NCBI GenBank assembly: GCA_025331125.1
Contig: JAOALB010000127.1
Location: 1 to 64,000 of the forward strand
DNA length: 64,000 bases
Origin: Mycogone perniciosa
Lineage: Eukaryota; Ascomycota; Sordariomycetes; Hypocreales; Hypocreaceae
Reading direction: 5' to 3'
The notes under the pieces were generated by a model, which was not told the origin of the DNA, searched no databases, and saw only the letters and a list, made by a program, of their open reading frames with translations. This document shows, in pieces, positions 11,122 through 22,573 of this stretch (position 1 is its first letter; each line of letters starts with the position of its first letter). The position numbers and the translations under genes were made by a program.

Positions 11122-12878
11122 GGCGTTTTCCGAGGATATGTGATGATCTGTTTTGAGGATGTTGAAGAAATGTCGAGGGGAACTGCAACGAAACGGAACG
11201 AAACGGAACGGAGTACGGCGCGATGAGTTACTATGGCCTAATGCCCATGAGGATTCGGGCGCATTTCTGGCCATTTTGGGCCATGGTTGCAAGAGAGACG
11301 GCGTTGATTATTGACGATGTGGATATCTCTTCTTTTCATTCAATATCGGCATCTATGGCGTTGGGCAAGCGAGTGGACACACAAGACATACATATAAGTG
11401 TGTATGTGCTTTCGGTACGAAGTCTTGTGGAAGTGTTTAGCTGGATTGGGATATTTTGCCGGTCGGATGAGGGCCCAAAGAAGCAAATTGGTTGCCCAGT
11501 GTCATATAACCAACCAGAAGGTTGATTTTTTTGAATACACTACGCTACGCGTTGATCTGATCTTCGGGTATGGGCCGTCAACATCGGATCAAAACTCCCA
11601 ATCTCTCGGTGACCAACATGACTAGAGGCCAGTGATAACATTAGGCAGCAAGCGGGAAGGGAAGAAGCAAGTCCCAGTCGAAAGTCAGCTTACTCCATAC
11701 TCCATACTCCATAATACTCCATACAAGAAGAAGATTCGAGGTGAAGGATACGAGATACTGATTGCCAGGGTTGTTGAATTTTGGTCAGGCTAAGTACCTT
11801 AGACTGCATACTCGGTGCCCTTTTTCATGATTTTCAGGATACCTGTATGTATGTCTTGGATTTATTGGGAGCGACTACTATTAATAGCGGTTAGGACGCA
11901 GCTACTACTCCGTACTCGTTGTAGTAGCAATACTAGGAGCCATCTTGCTCGGGCTCCAAAGCATTCGGCGGGCGAACGAAATCCCCTGCTGGCCACTTTG
12001 CAATACGAGAGAATACTACTAGCACATGCATAGTACTACAGTGCTACTAATAGTACTCGTAGTATTCAATGACTATTCTTGTCTTGTTTTCCCCCCTTCC
12101 TTTCCCACATTGGCCCCAACAGTGCGGCCGAGCTACGGAGTTCCGTGCGCCCTACCACTACATGTTCGTCACGAGTGCATTCACGAAACAATGAATGGGA
12201 ATTTTGATGGCGACAAATCGGACCACACGGCATATGTCTTACTGTCTATGAGGTAGCCAATCCAGGGTCGTGAAAAACCATGCGGGGTACCCGACGACTC
12301 TGCTTTCTGCATTAGGAAAGGTGCCGAGGTAATCCTGGAGTCACCTTACCCTTTTAAGACGAATTGTGCGTGTTAGGGAACCGGCACGCGGGTTAATCCA
12401 ACATTCAGCTCATTGTAGACATTGAAAGCTAAAGTGTCATACCGACAAACCACAACACACATACATACACCGCCACGCCTTTTCCGTCTCGACGCCAGAT
12501 GAGGCGCGTATACGGAGTACTTCGTACGCAATACAGCGGATATCTCGCGTTAGAATACGACGATCGATGCTATTTCGTCATTAGGGCTCCAGTGTGTGAA
12601 CTCGCACGGACCTGTTTCATGCACTACGACTATGGCTGCGGAAATACAGATTTGCAGGAGGTGGTAGACTGCATTTGCAACCTCTCTGTCAACCTCTCTT
12701 GTGTTTTATTTTGGTTCCACCCGCTGCTTGACAACCTGCGCGACTGGGCTCAAATTGTCGCCGGGACGGGGTGGAGCCAAGACAGGGGCCCCAACCCGTT
12801 GGACAGTCGATCCCTCTCTACCTGGGCATGTTCTATCAGAGCCAAGGCTCATGGAGTACGAGTAGTAATACTACTCAG

Positions 12879-12908
12879 GTTACGGGTTACGGGTTACGGG
12901 TTACAGGG
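12879..12908. repeat. TTACGGG tandem repeat, about four units
   Basis: The unit TTACGGG repeats about four times, the last copy reading TTACAGGG. It differs from the usual fungal telomere unit TTAGGG by one added base, and the window shows no other telomere-like feature here. Confidence 0.8.
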
Positions 12909-13381
12909 AGGAAGCGCCATCTATCAACATCCCACGCAGGAACGGTGCCGTTCGATGTGATTTATCGTCGACCGGCAGTCGCTCGATCGGCAGGATCGGG
13001 GTATTCCTCGCTCGCTTACCCGAATCCTAGTCGTCGTAGTAGTAATACTACTTCTGATGCTACTCTACGGAGTTCACCTCACACTAGTAATGCCACTCCT
13101 ACCCATGTACCATAGAAGAAGAGTCGTCCAAGACGGAGTTGGGCGGGAAACCCAACGGGAGAGGAGCAATGAACGAACCCTGGAAGGAGAAAAAAAAAGC
13201 TTGACTCTTGATGGCGTTCTGGGGGACGTTCTGGACACGATGTGTTTTACTGTGGCATGATGCCACACCCCACAATCTGTGTAACTTCTAGATTGCACAA
13301 GGCTCCAAAACGGCAAAAAGGGTGCATGGCATGCGACAGGGAAAAAAGAAAACAGGGGAGAAAGATGGAGAGAATACAGCT

Positions 13382-13420
13382 GGGCGGGTGGTGGGGGGTT
13401 GGGGGTTGGGGGTTGGCGGG
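13382..13420 (+). repeat. G-quadruplex motif
   Basis: The plus strand carries consecutive G-runs (six, five, five and three bases) separated by TT or TTGGC loops, preceded by GGGCGGGTGG. This satisfies the usual four-run, short-loop pattern. It is intergenic, about 1.8 kb upstream of the transcription factor start. Confidence 0.7.
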
Positions 13421-14007
13421 CGAAGGTCTTGAACCGTTCCGGCGTCGTTTTGTGCCTGTTTGAGATTTTTTGATTACTATTCATGCCCGGAGCACCTCTA
13501 CGGCATTTGATGGTAGATATATTCGGAGTAAGATGGAGGTGAGATGACAATGCTATCCATACTCTCCCATGTATGTCTCAATATCATCCATGTCTTGATC
13601 GCCGAAACAGCGAGACATCACCGACTTTGCCTAGTTGGACGACCTGACTGGGGCCAAATCTCTGCCGCGGCACGTGTGTGGAGAAACAAGCTCTGGCAGG
13701 CCTTCCATGCAGACAGTAAGCGGGCAGCTTCTGATCCGCGGGTACAACTTTGATACTCTGATCTCGGAGCACTCCGCTGGTGGCCGTAAGTGCTCGTAAG
13801 GTGGTATTTGCCATGCATGCATTGCGTTGTTGCGATGGAAGATGCCCCATATGCACTTACTTCCATCGCTGGCTGAGATGATAGGGGAAATGCGTGATCG
13901 GTACGAGTCATTTGACGGTTGGCCATCGAGGACTGCCCTGATTCATCTGCGGCGGACGGTTTATTGTTTCGACCTTTTGGACGCCACTCATGCTAATCAT
14001 GAATGAT

Positions 14008-14210
14008 GCTACTCCGTACTCCATACGTACGGGGTACTCGTAGCTCCCTCGTGTTCGCATCAACCTTAGTACATACTCAGAACAGAGGTACCTAGATCGC
14101 TGCAGCAATACTCGTACGGCCTAGTACCCCGTACGAAGTACGTACTACTCGTAGTGATGGAATGGCATGGCACGGCATCCATGTACGAAGTACTTCGTAC
14201 GTCCGTAGTA
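14008..14210. repeat. Cluster of palindromic TACTCCGTA/TACGGAGTA-type words
   Basis: Overlapping copies of ACTCCGTACTCC, TACGTACGGGGTACTCG, GTACCCCGTACGAAGTACG and CGTACTACTCGTAG lie within 200 bases. They include an 18-base perfect palindrome at 14183-14200 (GTACGAAGTACTTCGTAC). The same words occur in most intergenic gaps of the window and are rare inside exons. Confidence 0.7.
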
Positions 14211-15207
14211 ATTCCCGAACAGGAGCATCTTTTTCTTCATCCGGCTGTCGGGAACCTCCCCCTTCCTGCTATCGGTCGCCTTCAGCGCTTCAGCGCCTCA
14301 ATTCCAACGCACCACCACGATGATGTGCCTGCAGCTTTGCCCGACTCAGCAAACAACCCACAGTCTACTCCGTACTCCGTACAGCAAAGACGGACCCCCC
14401 GGCAGTCCAATTGCTCGTTTTCAGAGCCGAGTGGGGTGGTGGCAGGGGGGCCTTGGAAGGGCATGGGTTGGCCAGTTTAGTGCCACCTAGCTCTACCAGG
14501 GCTGCCCAAAACGTCCCGAGCTAACGGTCGCCAGCCCCAGTAAAAGAGTCACCCAGCGAACGAGGAAGCCCGCCACAGTCAGTGTACTGCATGCTCCGTA
14601 CGCCGTACGACGTCCAGGGACCGACCTAAGCCTAAGCTTCCCGTCTGTATTTCGTGGCCTGCAGATGACCGCCCTGGCACCGGAACCGGGACCTGTTCTG
14701 TGCAGGCCAATTGACAATTAACAATCTCATCCCACACCCATTCTGCTGTGCTGTCTGTGTGTTGCACAATCTCTCCCCCACGACAACGCCGAGGACGACG
14801 AGGACGACGACAACAACGACAAAGACGAACTTGGGCGTCGGCATCTGCCCCGACTCCTCGTCCGGTCAGCTCCGTCCGTCCGAACAGCGTCTGACGATGA
14901 TTGCGCGACGATCTTCTAATCTCAATCAACGACAGCCCGCAGTCTCCGCCGCGTCTTGATTGCTGTGCTTCGGGGCGCCACGACCGCCAAACTGCCACTA
15001 CTACTACGAAGTACTACTCGTACTAAACCATCACCAACACCATTACCAGCACCACCATCATCACCTTCACCCCGTCCCGCCTCGCGAACCCTTCTGGCGC
15101 CCGTCGGCGCTGGTTGATGGCCAAAACGCACACAACACTGAAAGCTATATAATATCAATCCATAATACAAAGCGGCATCGGGTTGTGCCCGTACTCGACC
15201 CGGCTAT

Positions 15208-18200
15208 ATGAATCCTTCGCATAGGCCTCAGGCCGCGCAGCCTGTGGCCTTGCCGCCGCGGCCGCAGGTTGGCATTGAGCGCTTGCCTACGCGACACATG
15301 GCCACCGAGCCACGGGAGTCGATGAATTGCAAGTCATGTCGGAAACGAAAGGTGAGCTTCGCACTGATGCACTCTCTCCCCCGCGCCTTGGCCGTTTGAC
15401 ATGGCCTCATCCAGGAGCTAACGCTTGCTGTGCTCGTTGCCTCTAGATTAAATGCAACCGCCTTCGCCCTGCGTGTGAGGCGTGTCTGGTATTTCAATGC
15501 CCGTGTATCTACGGTAAGTCCTTCATCCGCCGGTCTTCTCCGCAGGATGCCCCAGGATCGTCTTGAAACAACCCCTTGGAATCGCTACGATGAATCTTCG
15601 ACTAAGCGCGATGCCATTGGCGATGCAGATGCCGTCCCAAAGAAGCGTGGACCCAAAACAGACGTCCTGGAAGCCCTTTTGAAAAGAGTGGATGGGTTAG
15701 AAGCCAAGCTAAAGGAGAAGGATACCGATGGCGGCCAACCATCCTCATCATCGTCAATACCAACTGCGCAGGAGCCGACAGCACCTGAATCAACATCATC
15801 CTTGAACTCCGACTCGGCTGAACCAGAGATGTCAGGGCCAGCAGCCAAGCGGATAGCTACCGAAGACAGAACGTCTCCTCCTGGAGTTCGAGAGCTGCCG
15901 GTCTATTCTCCACGAGTGCCGGTTATGAGGTCACCCTCCGCTCCGCCAGTACACACAGATACGCTTCTTGACACCTACTTCACTCGCTTCCACACTAAGC
16001 CGTACCACATTCTCGATGAGTCTTCTATTCGAAACCGAATCCACCTAAATCAACTCCCCACATATTTATTTGACGCCATTGCATCAGTCGCTGCGAGGTG
16101 CGTATCCGCCGCAGCTCAGGCCCAACCCGTGTTTTCCCATCTCACTAACGCCTTCTCAGACTTACACCGCATCCCAACGGCTATCAGGCTGCCGCTAGAC
16201 TCAGTGAGGAGTATGCAGCTCGTGCAAGGACCGCTGTTGATATCGATGAGCCTTCTATCGATGCCCTTCAAGCGTTATTGCTTTTAGTCACTGCTTACAC
16301 CGCTGCTGGCAAAGGCAAGAAGGCGTACATGCTCATGAGTAATCACCCCGCGCATATCCAACTTTGTCTTGCGTAATCCCAGAGCTAACTTGAACACCAG
16401 CTAACGCCGTCGGGATGATTATGGCCCTGGAGTTCCACCGTGAGATGGATGCTCAAGCTCGGGTGACGCCAGTCGAGCGAGAAACGAGGAGACGGCTTTT
16501 CTGGTCTTGCTATCTTCTCGACCGTTACGTAGCATCAGGGTCTAAGCGTCCATCTCTCATCAGTGACAATTGCATCGTCCTCCGCCTCCCATCATGGACC
16601 TCGCATCTATCGACAACCCCCATCGACGGCGAGTTCTTCCTCTGTGGCTCCAACCTGCAGTACTTCCAGGGCAGCGGCAAGAGGTCCCAAGGTAGCTCCG
16701 GAATGATCATCGATATTACCCGCGTCCTCGGCATTACAAACCGATATTTGGCTGCAGGCGGCGTCAAGGGCGATTCGCACTTCCCTTGGCACTCATTATC
16801 AAACTTGTCCAAGATTCGACAGGAGCTAGATGTCTGGGCTTCCGGTGCTGATATTATTTTTTCCAGCATGGATACGCTTTTTGGCCAAGTGGACTCGACG
16901 ATTCTCGTGCTCTGCAAGCTCATCTATCACCTCATTCACTGCCTAATCTACCGTCCTTTCCTACCAATTAGCCTTGCCGAACTTGCTGGGAACGGTCAGC
17001 ATCAATCATGGCAAATCGAAGCGACAAACATGTGCTTTTTCCACGCGAATGCTATTGCAGACCTCGTTGAAGTGGGTAGGCAAAGCAACGCCATCGAATG
17101 GCCCTCGTTTGTCGGCTACTGCATATGCACTGCGGGCTCGGTTCATATTCACGGCGCGTATTATGGCAAACCAGATGTGACTGGTGAGATGAATTTCTTC
17201 AGCTCCTCTGCCGAATTCTTATCTCGGGAGATGCAGTTGCTGAGCCAGCTAAGGTACCAGTGGGCAATCGTTCAGCACCAGCGAGATATGCTTCAACGTC
17301 TGTACGACGCTCACGGAGAGCTAGTCAAGACCCTGACAGGAAACGCGATGCGATACGTCCCCGGTTTCCAACTCGAAGACTTTTTCGACAGGTATTCGAA
17401 CATTGGCGGCTCTGGTGGTCGGTCTTTCCATTTCGACACTGCAAATCTCAGTCTTGCGGATGAGACCGTTGACTTCTCCGCCGAGTCTTCACCTATGCAG
17501 ACCCCATGGGGACCTGAGGGAACAGGCCGTCCGAACCTGAAGCGAAAGAGCACAGAGCAGCCAATGCCAGGAGCGAAGCCACCGCCACAGGCACCGACTG
17601 CATCCACCCCGACCTATCCTCGTCAGTCTATTCCCATACAGTCTTCCATAATGCCACCACGCCCTTCACCTGTGGTCAACACTATGCCTCCAATGCTTCC
17701 TGCCCATATGGAGAATCAGCAGCAGCAGCAACACCACCAACAACAACAACGACAGCAGCAACATATGGGTGTCATGCGAGCTACTGCAGATGTTACAGCA
17801 GCTAGTTATGGGATTCCACATAATCCCCAAACTGCTCCGGGGAGTATGCCTCCCCTCACGGGGGTGACATACAGTCCCACTTATAACTATAATCTTCCTC
17901 CTGCAGTCGCAGGTCATGGCCAACCGGTCATTAACGAGGCTACTGGCGGCTATGACGCCATGTTTGGAGGTATACCAACTAATGCATACGGCAGTCCTGC
18001 TGGGTGGCAAGGTGACGGTCATCGCCACATAGTCAGCCAGACGACACCGGGGGCGGCCGCGCCGAGCCCTAGCACGAAGAGCAACACTGGAAGCACAGGC
18101 ACAACGGGAGATGAGAAGGACCCTTTCATGAGCCTTTTGGAACAGCTGGCCAATGATGAACAACGCCAGAATAACGGATTGAAGAACGAATTAGACTTTT

Positions 18201-18229
18201 TCCTGGCCAGCGCCGGTGGTAATTCCTAA
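15208..18229 (+). CDS. Zn2Cys6 fungal-specific transcription factor
   Basis: The model has five exons: 15208-15351, 15447-15513, 15629-16097, 16160-16338 and 16401-18229. They encode 895 residues with frame kept at all junctions. Intron 1 splits the zinc cluster after CKSCRKRK. The cluster has C41, C44, C51, C58, C61 and a last ligand at C66 or C68 (QCPC). It is followed by a basic linker AVPKKRGPKTDVLEALLKR and a short coiled coil (about 83-100) for dimerisation. The middle region is the fungal-specific transcription factor domain, with LDTYFTRFHTKPYHIL, DALQALLLLVTAY and ETRRRLFWSCYLLDRY. The C-terminus is rich in Pro and Gln, with a Gln/His run at about 724-741. Intron 2 was placed at the acceptor GATGCAG because the nearer CCGCAG would shift the frame to a stop. 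Target genes cannot be predicted; nuclear DNA binding to CGG half-sites is the family norm. Confidence 0.9.
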
Positions 18230-20490
18230 ACGGGACGTTTGGATGTTTGGACGATACGGCTCGCCCCTTTTCTTAATTGACGTTTCAGTTTTTACGATCT
18301 TGCACGATATGTGAGCAACTTGGAAAACTGGTTAGAAATACATGAGGGGGAATCATTTGGGGGGCACATTCTTTTTTTTTGGACACGATCATGGAGCGAG
18401 CGTTTCTACTCTACCCAAGGCGGCAAAGAATCGAATACATACATCAACGGCTTTTTTCCAGTGGTTTGTGGTGTTGGGCTGCTACTACAGATCACTCTGT
18501 ATAGTTTTTTTTATGGCGCAAAAAGGAGTAGGGATATGTCTCACATAGACATGCATACACTTGCTGTTTTATTTGGGTTGGAGGACCATGCTGCATGAAG
18601 TTTCATGTACCAAAACTTGTTTCAACACAAAGATCAAAAGCTCATGTTTATCGGGTTTCATGAATATATACTCCGTAATGTCTGATGTGAATTAATATCT
18701 GCTTTTCTTACTCTGACAACTAAGGTGTGATTCTTGGTGACGACATGACAATTACATGCATACTGATGAGATGGATGCAAAATTCTATGAAGCGTTTTGT
18801 GGTCAATCTTGAAGAGATGTATGGTTCTTGATTGGTCAGTGTTGTTTTTTCCAATGTGTCTATTCTCCTGCTCTTCTGGAGCAGTTTAGCCCCCTTGGTG
18901 TCGCTTCAATGATATGACCCGGTGATAAAACCCAGCATGAATACATAGACTCAGTGGTGTGCTCGCTTCTGTCTTGCATATCTATCTCCGACCTTTTCTA
19001 TAGTATTGAGAACCTTGAGGAGTTATATGTACATGCCGACGGAGCTCGGGGTGGGGCGAGAAGGCCGATAGAATCCCGGACGATACGGGTGACTGTGGTC
19101 AATGTAAGCAGGCCTTTTGACGTTGAAGATCCGAGATTTTTCGGCACGTCTTCTTTGTAAGATACGATCGTATCGGGAATACGAGGCTACACTCCCATCG
19201 TAGCCAACAGGACGAGCTCAACCTGAAACGATATTATTGAAATATTGTAGTTGGATGCTCACTTGGATTGCACGAGAGGATGAAGCTGTTTACGGAGGAA
19301 TGGATGCATAATGGAGGAGGATTATGGTGTAAAGGCATGAATATGGTAACAGGCCATGAACCACATGATTTGATCATGTAACTTTGAGATCTGAACCTTT
19401 GAAGGCGTTGCTAGCAGTGCGTTGAGTGCCGCCTCTTTTCTCCACCCTTGGTGTGGTCTTCGATAGTGTGAGGACGAAGCTTTCCATATCGACAACCATA
19501 GATCTATGCTGCTACGCTGGATCCGGGGTAATGGACTCAAGCCACGTGTTAATACCCATGCCCGTTCCCCGTAGTTGATGTGCTCGACGGCAACTCTGAG
19601 TTTTTCTCCGGCATATCCTGCTGCCTCCGGATATATCGCCGGGACGGAGTTTTTTTTTGCAACCCCCCCCGGACGTGACGTGACATGAAGCTCCGTTCTC
19701 GTATGTCGTAAGCCGGCCCTTTTTTATTGACGCCACCGGGTAGGAAAGTCGGCAAAGAGGACTTGCAGGGAATTGACTTTGATGGGTTTATGATAGCTGG
19801 AGGAGGCGCCCAATGGGATGGCCTGCTAACTTGTGTAATGCTGAGAGACGCCGAGTGTCTGCTTTCGTCATCTGCTGGCTACCTACTACTTCTATTTCTT
19901 CGTACTAGAAGTATGTGATGCATTCTAAGGAGTATATGTATACTTTGTAGGCCTACCGGCACCATAATAATTCTCATAGGCACATTTCTGTTCCTATTAA
20001 GAGTTACTTCGTAATAATACCCGTTCAGTGGCAGTAAAAAAGTTTCGCTCTATACCCCGTAACATATACAAATATACACTTTTTAGTATTGGAAAAATTA
20101 TAATATTTATATTATCATATATTAAAAGAATTTCACTGGCGATTAACTGTATATAGTACAGTGTTATGTATTAATCATGAACGTTTTTGTATTATATCTT
20201 TATATACCCGTTGGTGGGGACTTCGTAAACCAACGGGTATTATGGTACTATACTTTGAAATTGTGCGAAACTTCTTTACCCCGACTGTACGAAGGGTACG
20301 GAGTAAGTCGCAAAGAAAGGCTGCGTCTCGCAACTGGCAGCACCCGTGCTACACAGTATAATAGTTGGTCTTCCGAAATGTAACGAGCGCCTAGGAGTAT
20401 GAGTAGTAGTATTTATAAATATATTTCCCTATAGATTTTACTCTTATTTGGAGCAGATCTCCTAATATTAGGCCAAAAAGCATTTTTCTA

Positions 20491-20536
20491 AGTCGCTATC
20501 GGTCGCTGTCGCTGTCGGTTGCTGTCGCTGTCGCTA
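20491..20536. repeat. GTCGCT-type minisatellite
   Basis: An imperfect 6-base unit (GTCGCT, with GTCGGT and GTTGCT variants) repeats about seven times, directly before the 20-base palindrome. Confidence 0.75.
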
Positions 20537-20542
20537 GTACAG

Positions 20543-20562
20543 AGTACGGAGTACTCCGTACT
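20543..20562. repeat. 20-base perfect palindrome
   Basis: AGTACGGAGTACTCCGTACT equals its own reverse complement. It is the longest perfect version I saw of the word dispersed through the intergenic DNA. Confidence 0.9.
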
Positions 20563-22573
20563 AAATGATGAAATGACTTTGTACTGCAATTTTAGCCGTT
20601 GCACTGACAGTGGAGTGTTATTATTAGCATTATGCACTTTGCCAATATCTAGACCGGTGGCTCAAAACGGCATACCCGTGCCGGCCAACAGGGTCCATGA
20701 TTGGTTCCGGGCGATGGGAGGATGAATCTTGAAATAGCCTGTCGACTGTCGCCTGAATTCCAGCTGTAGGTGCATGTGGGAGGTATTTCGATTTCGATGC
20801 TCGGCAAAAGAGGAGGTTCTGTAGTCCGCTTATTCCTGGTCGGTGCCTTTTCTTTTTCTTTTTTTTCTTGTGTAGCTCATATAATACTACCTGCCGCCTT
20901 GAGACCATTGGGCCCGAGAGTACATGGCGGGCGCTGAGTCTCGCCAGCTCGGTGGCTTGGCGGGCGTCTCGGGTCACGATGGTACATGATGATCTGCCTG
21001 CCATGTCATCAGTTTACATGTCTGGTGCAAGTATGCGTGCTCCTCTTGCAGAGAGCATTGTGGTATATTTGCATCTTTTTTGCTGCTATTCCCGTAGGTT
21101 CCTGTGGCCTATATTCCCATCTGCAGACTAACAAAAAAGCCTTTGACCAAAATGACGGAGGTTTTCGCCACTTTAAACAGGCGTCGGTCGGAAGCTTCCC
21201 TCGGTCTAATATGCTATGGTGTCATCGCGAGCTTCTTACCTCATGCTTTTTAGAAAAGACTTTACTATTATTAACGGATTCTCCTAATACGGAGAACATA
21301 CTCCGTTCAGAGACATGCATTAATCCCTGCCTCAGTCAGAACCGAGGTCTTTTGCCTGGAGCCCTGTGCATATTATATGCAACATTGGCGGCTACGTGCC
21401 TTCAGTATTAATCAGGATGACGCTGTGGTGGCACTGCATCTTCTTTGTACCCAAGCCCTGTCAATCGATCAATCATGTGCGTCTGCCAATGGTGCTGATG
21501 CCCGATGCCTATTCTCCAATTCGTGTCCCTATGAGACGGCTTCAAAACAAGAGCCCTGTACAGAGTACTATTAATGGTTAGCAGTGCTTAACTTGTGGGG
21601 ATATCCATGGGCTTTAACGGTCGCCTTTGCCGTCTGTCTCTGCTCTTCTGTTTGCCAAGCAAGCACTTCGTATCCGTAATATTGAGTCAAATTGACCTGT
21701 CAAGTTATCAAACACGAGTACTACTCTGGACGGAGTGGTATTCTATATCAGGATCCAAGACAGCTTCACGTCTTGGGCTAAAATGTGTTATGTGCCCGCG
21801 ATTTCCAGCACTAAAAAAGAAACTACAACCAATATTGTATTTTGCAAAACGGCATGCGTTTGCGATGGAGCTGCTCAGGAAATGGGATCTTGGATAGCAT
21901 CAAAGCGATCCAACCGTCCAAATCCTAACCCCGCCGCCTCGCCTAACCTTGCCTTAGTACCATGTACTACTGCTAGTACCAGAGAGCTCCAGCGGGTAAA
22001 AAGCTCTGTCCATTGCCACTAACCCACTAAAAACCAGCTGGAGCAGCGCCAGCGCCAGCGCCCGTGCCCGTGCCACGGCCCCGGCTGAAGATCCATCATC
22101 CCGAACTTTGAACTTTGCTTTGGCCTCCCCTCCATCGTCTTCATCCCCATCTCCCCGGACCAGCCGTGCGTTTTCCTTTTCGCATACAACGGCATGAAAT
22201 GATGCTGCCTAGTGACATTCTTATGACCAAGACGCCTCGTTCCTGAGCCAGCTTGGACTGCTCGACAACCCAGGGCGCAGGTTCGTCTTACATCAACTTC
22301 AGTCCGTCTCGCCATTCGGGAACAACCTCAACAGATTCGCACCGCGTACAACTGCCGCCACCATCGCGCCCCCTCGGCTCGGCCATCTGCGATTCTCATC
22401 GCTCTGCTATCACCTGTGCTGGACCAAAATCAGATTTCAATTACAAAGGACCAGAGGAAATGGCACGCCCCGCATCGAGGCCCGATACCTAGCCAGCTTG
22501 ATACGGCTTCGACTCCAACCTCTCTCTCGTCGCTATATCGCCTCCTCGTCTTTCCCATGTCCGCAACGCCGTC

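Larger units (their letters stand above)
11122..15207. other. Long gene-poor gap rich in CGGAGTA-type palindromes
   Basis: About 4.1 kb between two plus-strand genes. No open frame here shows a domain or a credible splice pattern. It contains a TTACGGG tandem repeat (12879-12908), a G-quadruplex motif (13382-13420), and dense palindromic words near 12508-12530, 14008-14043, 14108-14210 and 14366-14384. The last several hundred bases, rich in ACGACGACAA-type runs (about 14775-14825), are the probable promoter and leader of the transcription factor gene. Confidence 0.5.
18230..22573. other. Long gene-poor gap with AT-rich islands
   Basis: No gene is supported. About 18230-18700 is probably the 3' region of the transcription factor gene. 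About 19975-20180 and 20395-20480 are AT-rich. A GTCGCT-type minisatellite (20491-20536) and a 20-base perfect palindrome (20543-20562) are adjacent. About 22000-22573 is GC-richer and is probably the promoter and leader of the fusion gene. Confidence 0.5.

Noticed and set aside
12879..12908. Interstitial telomere
   Set aside because: The unit is TTACGGG rather than TTAGGG, only four copies, and no subtelomeric genes lie nearby.
12499..12960. 153-codon plus-strand open frame in the large gap
   Set aside because: It runs through palindromic words and the TTACGGG repeat, so its protein is a by-product of repeats.
15514..15545. Short intron 2 of the Zn2Cys6 gene ending at CCGCAG
   Set aside because: It puts the downstream exon out of frame. 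The acceptor at 15628 restores the usual AVPKKRGPKTD linker.
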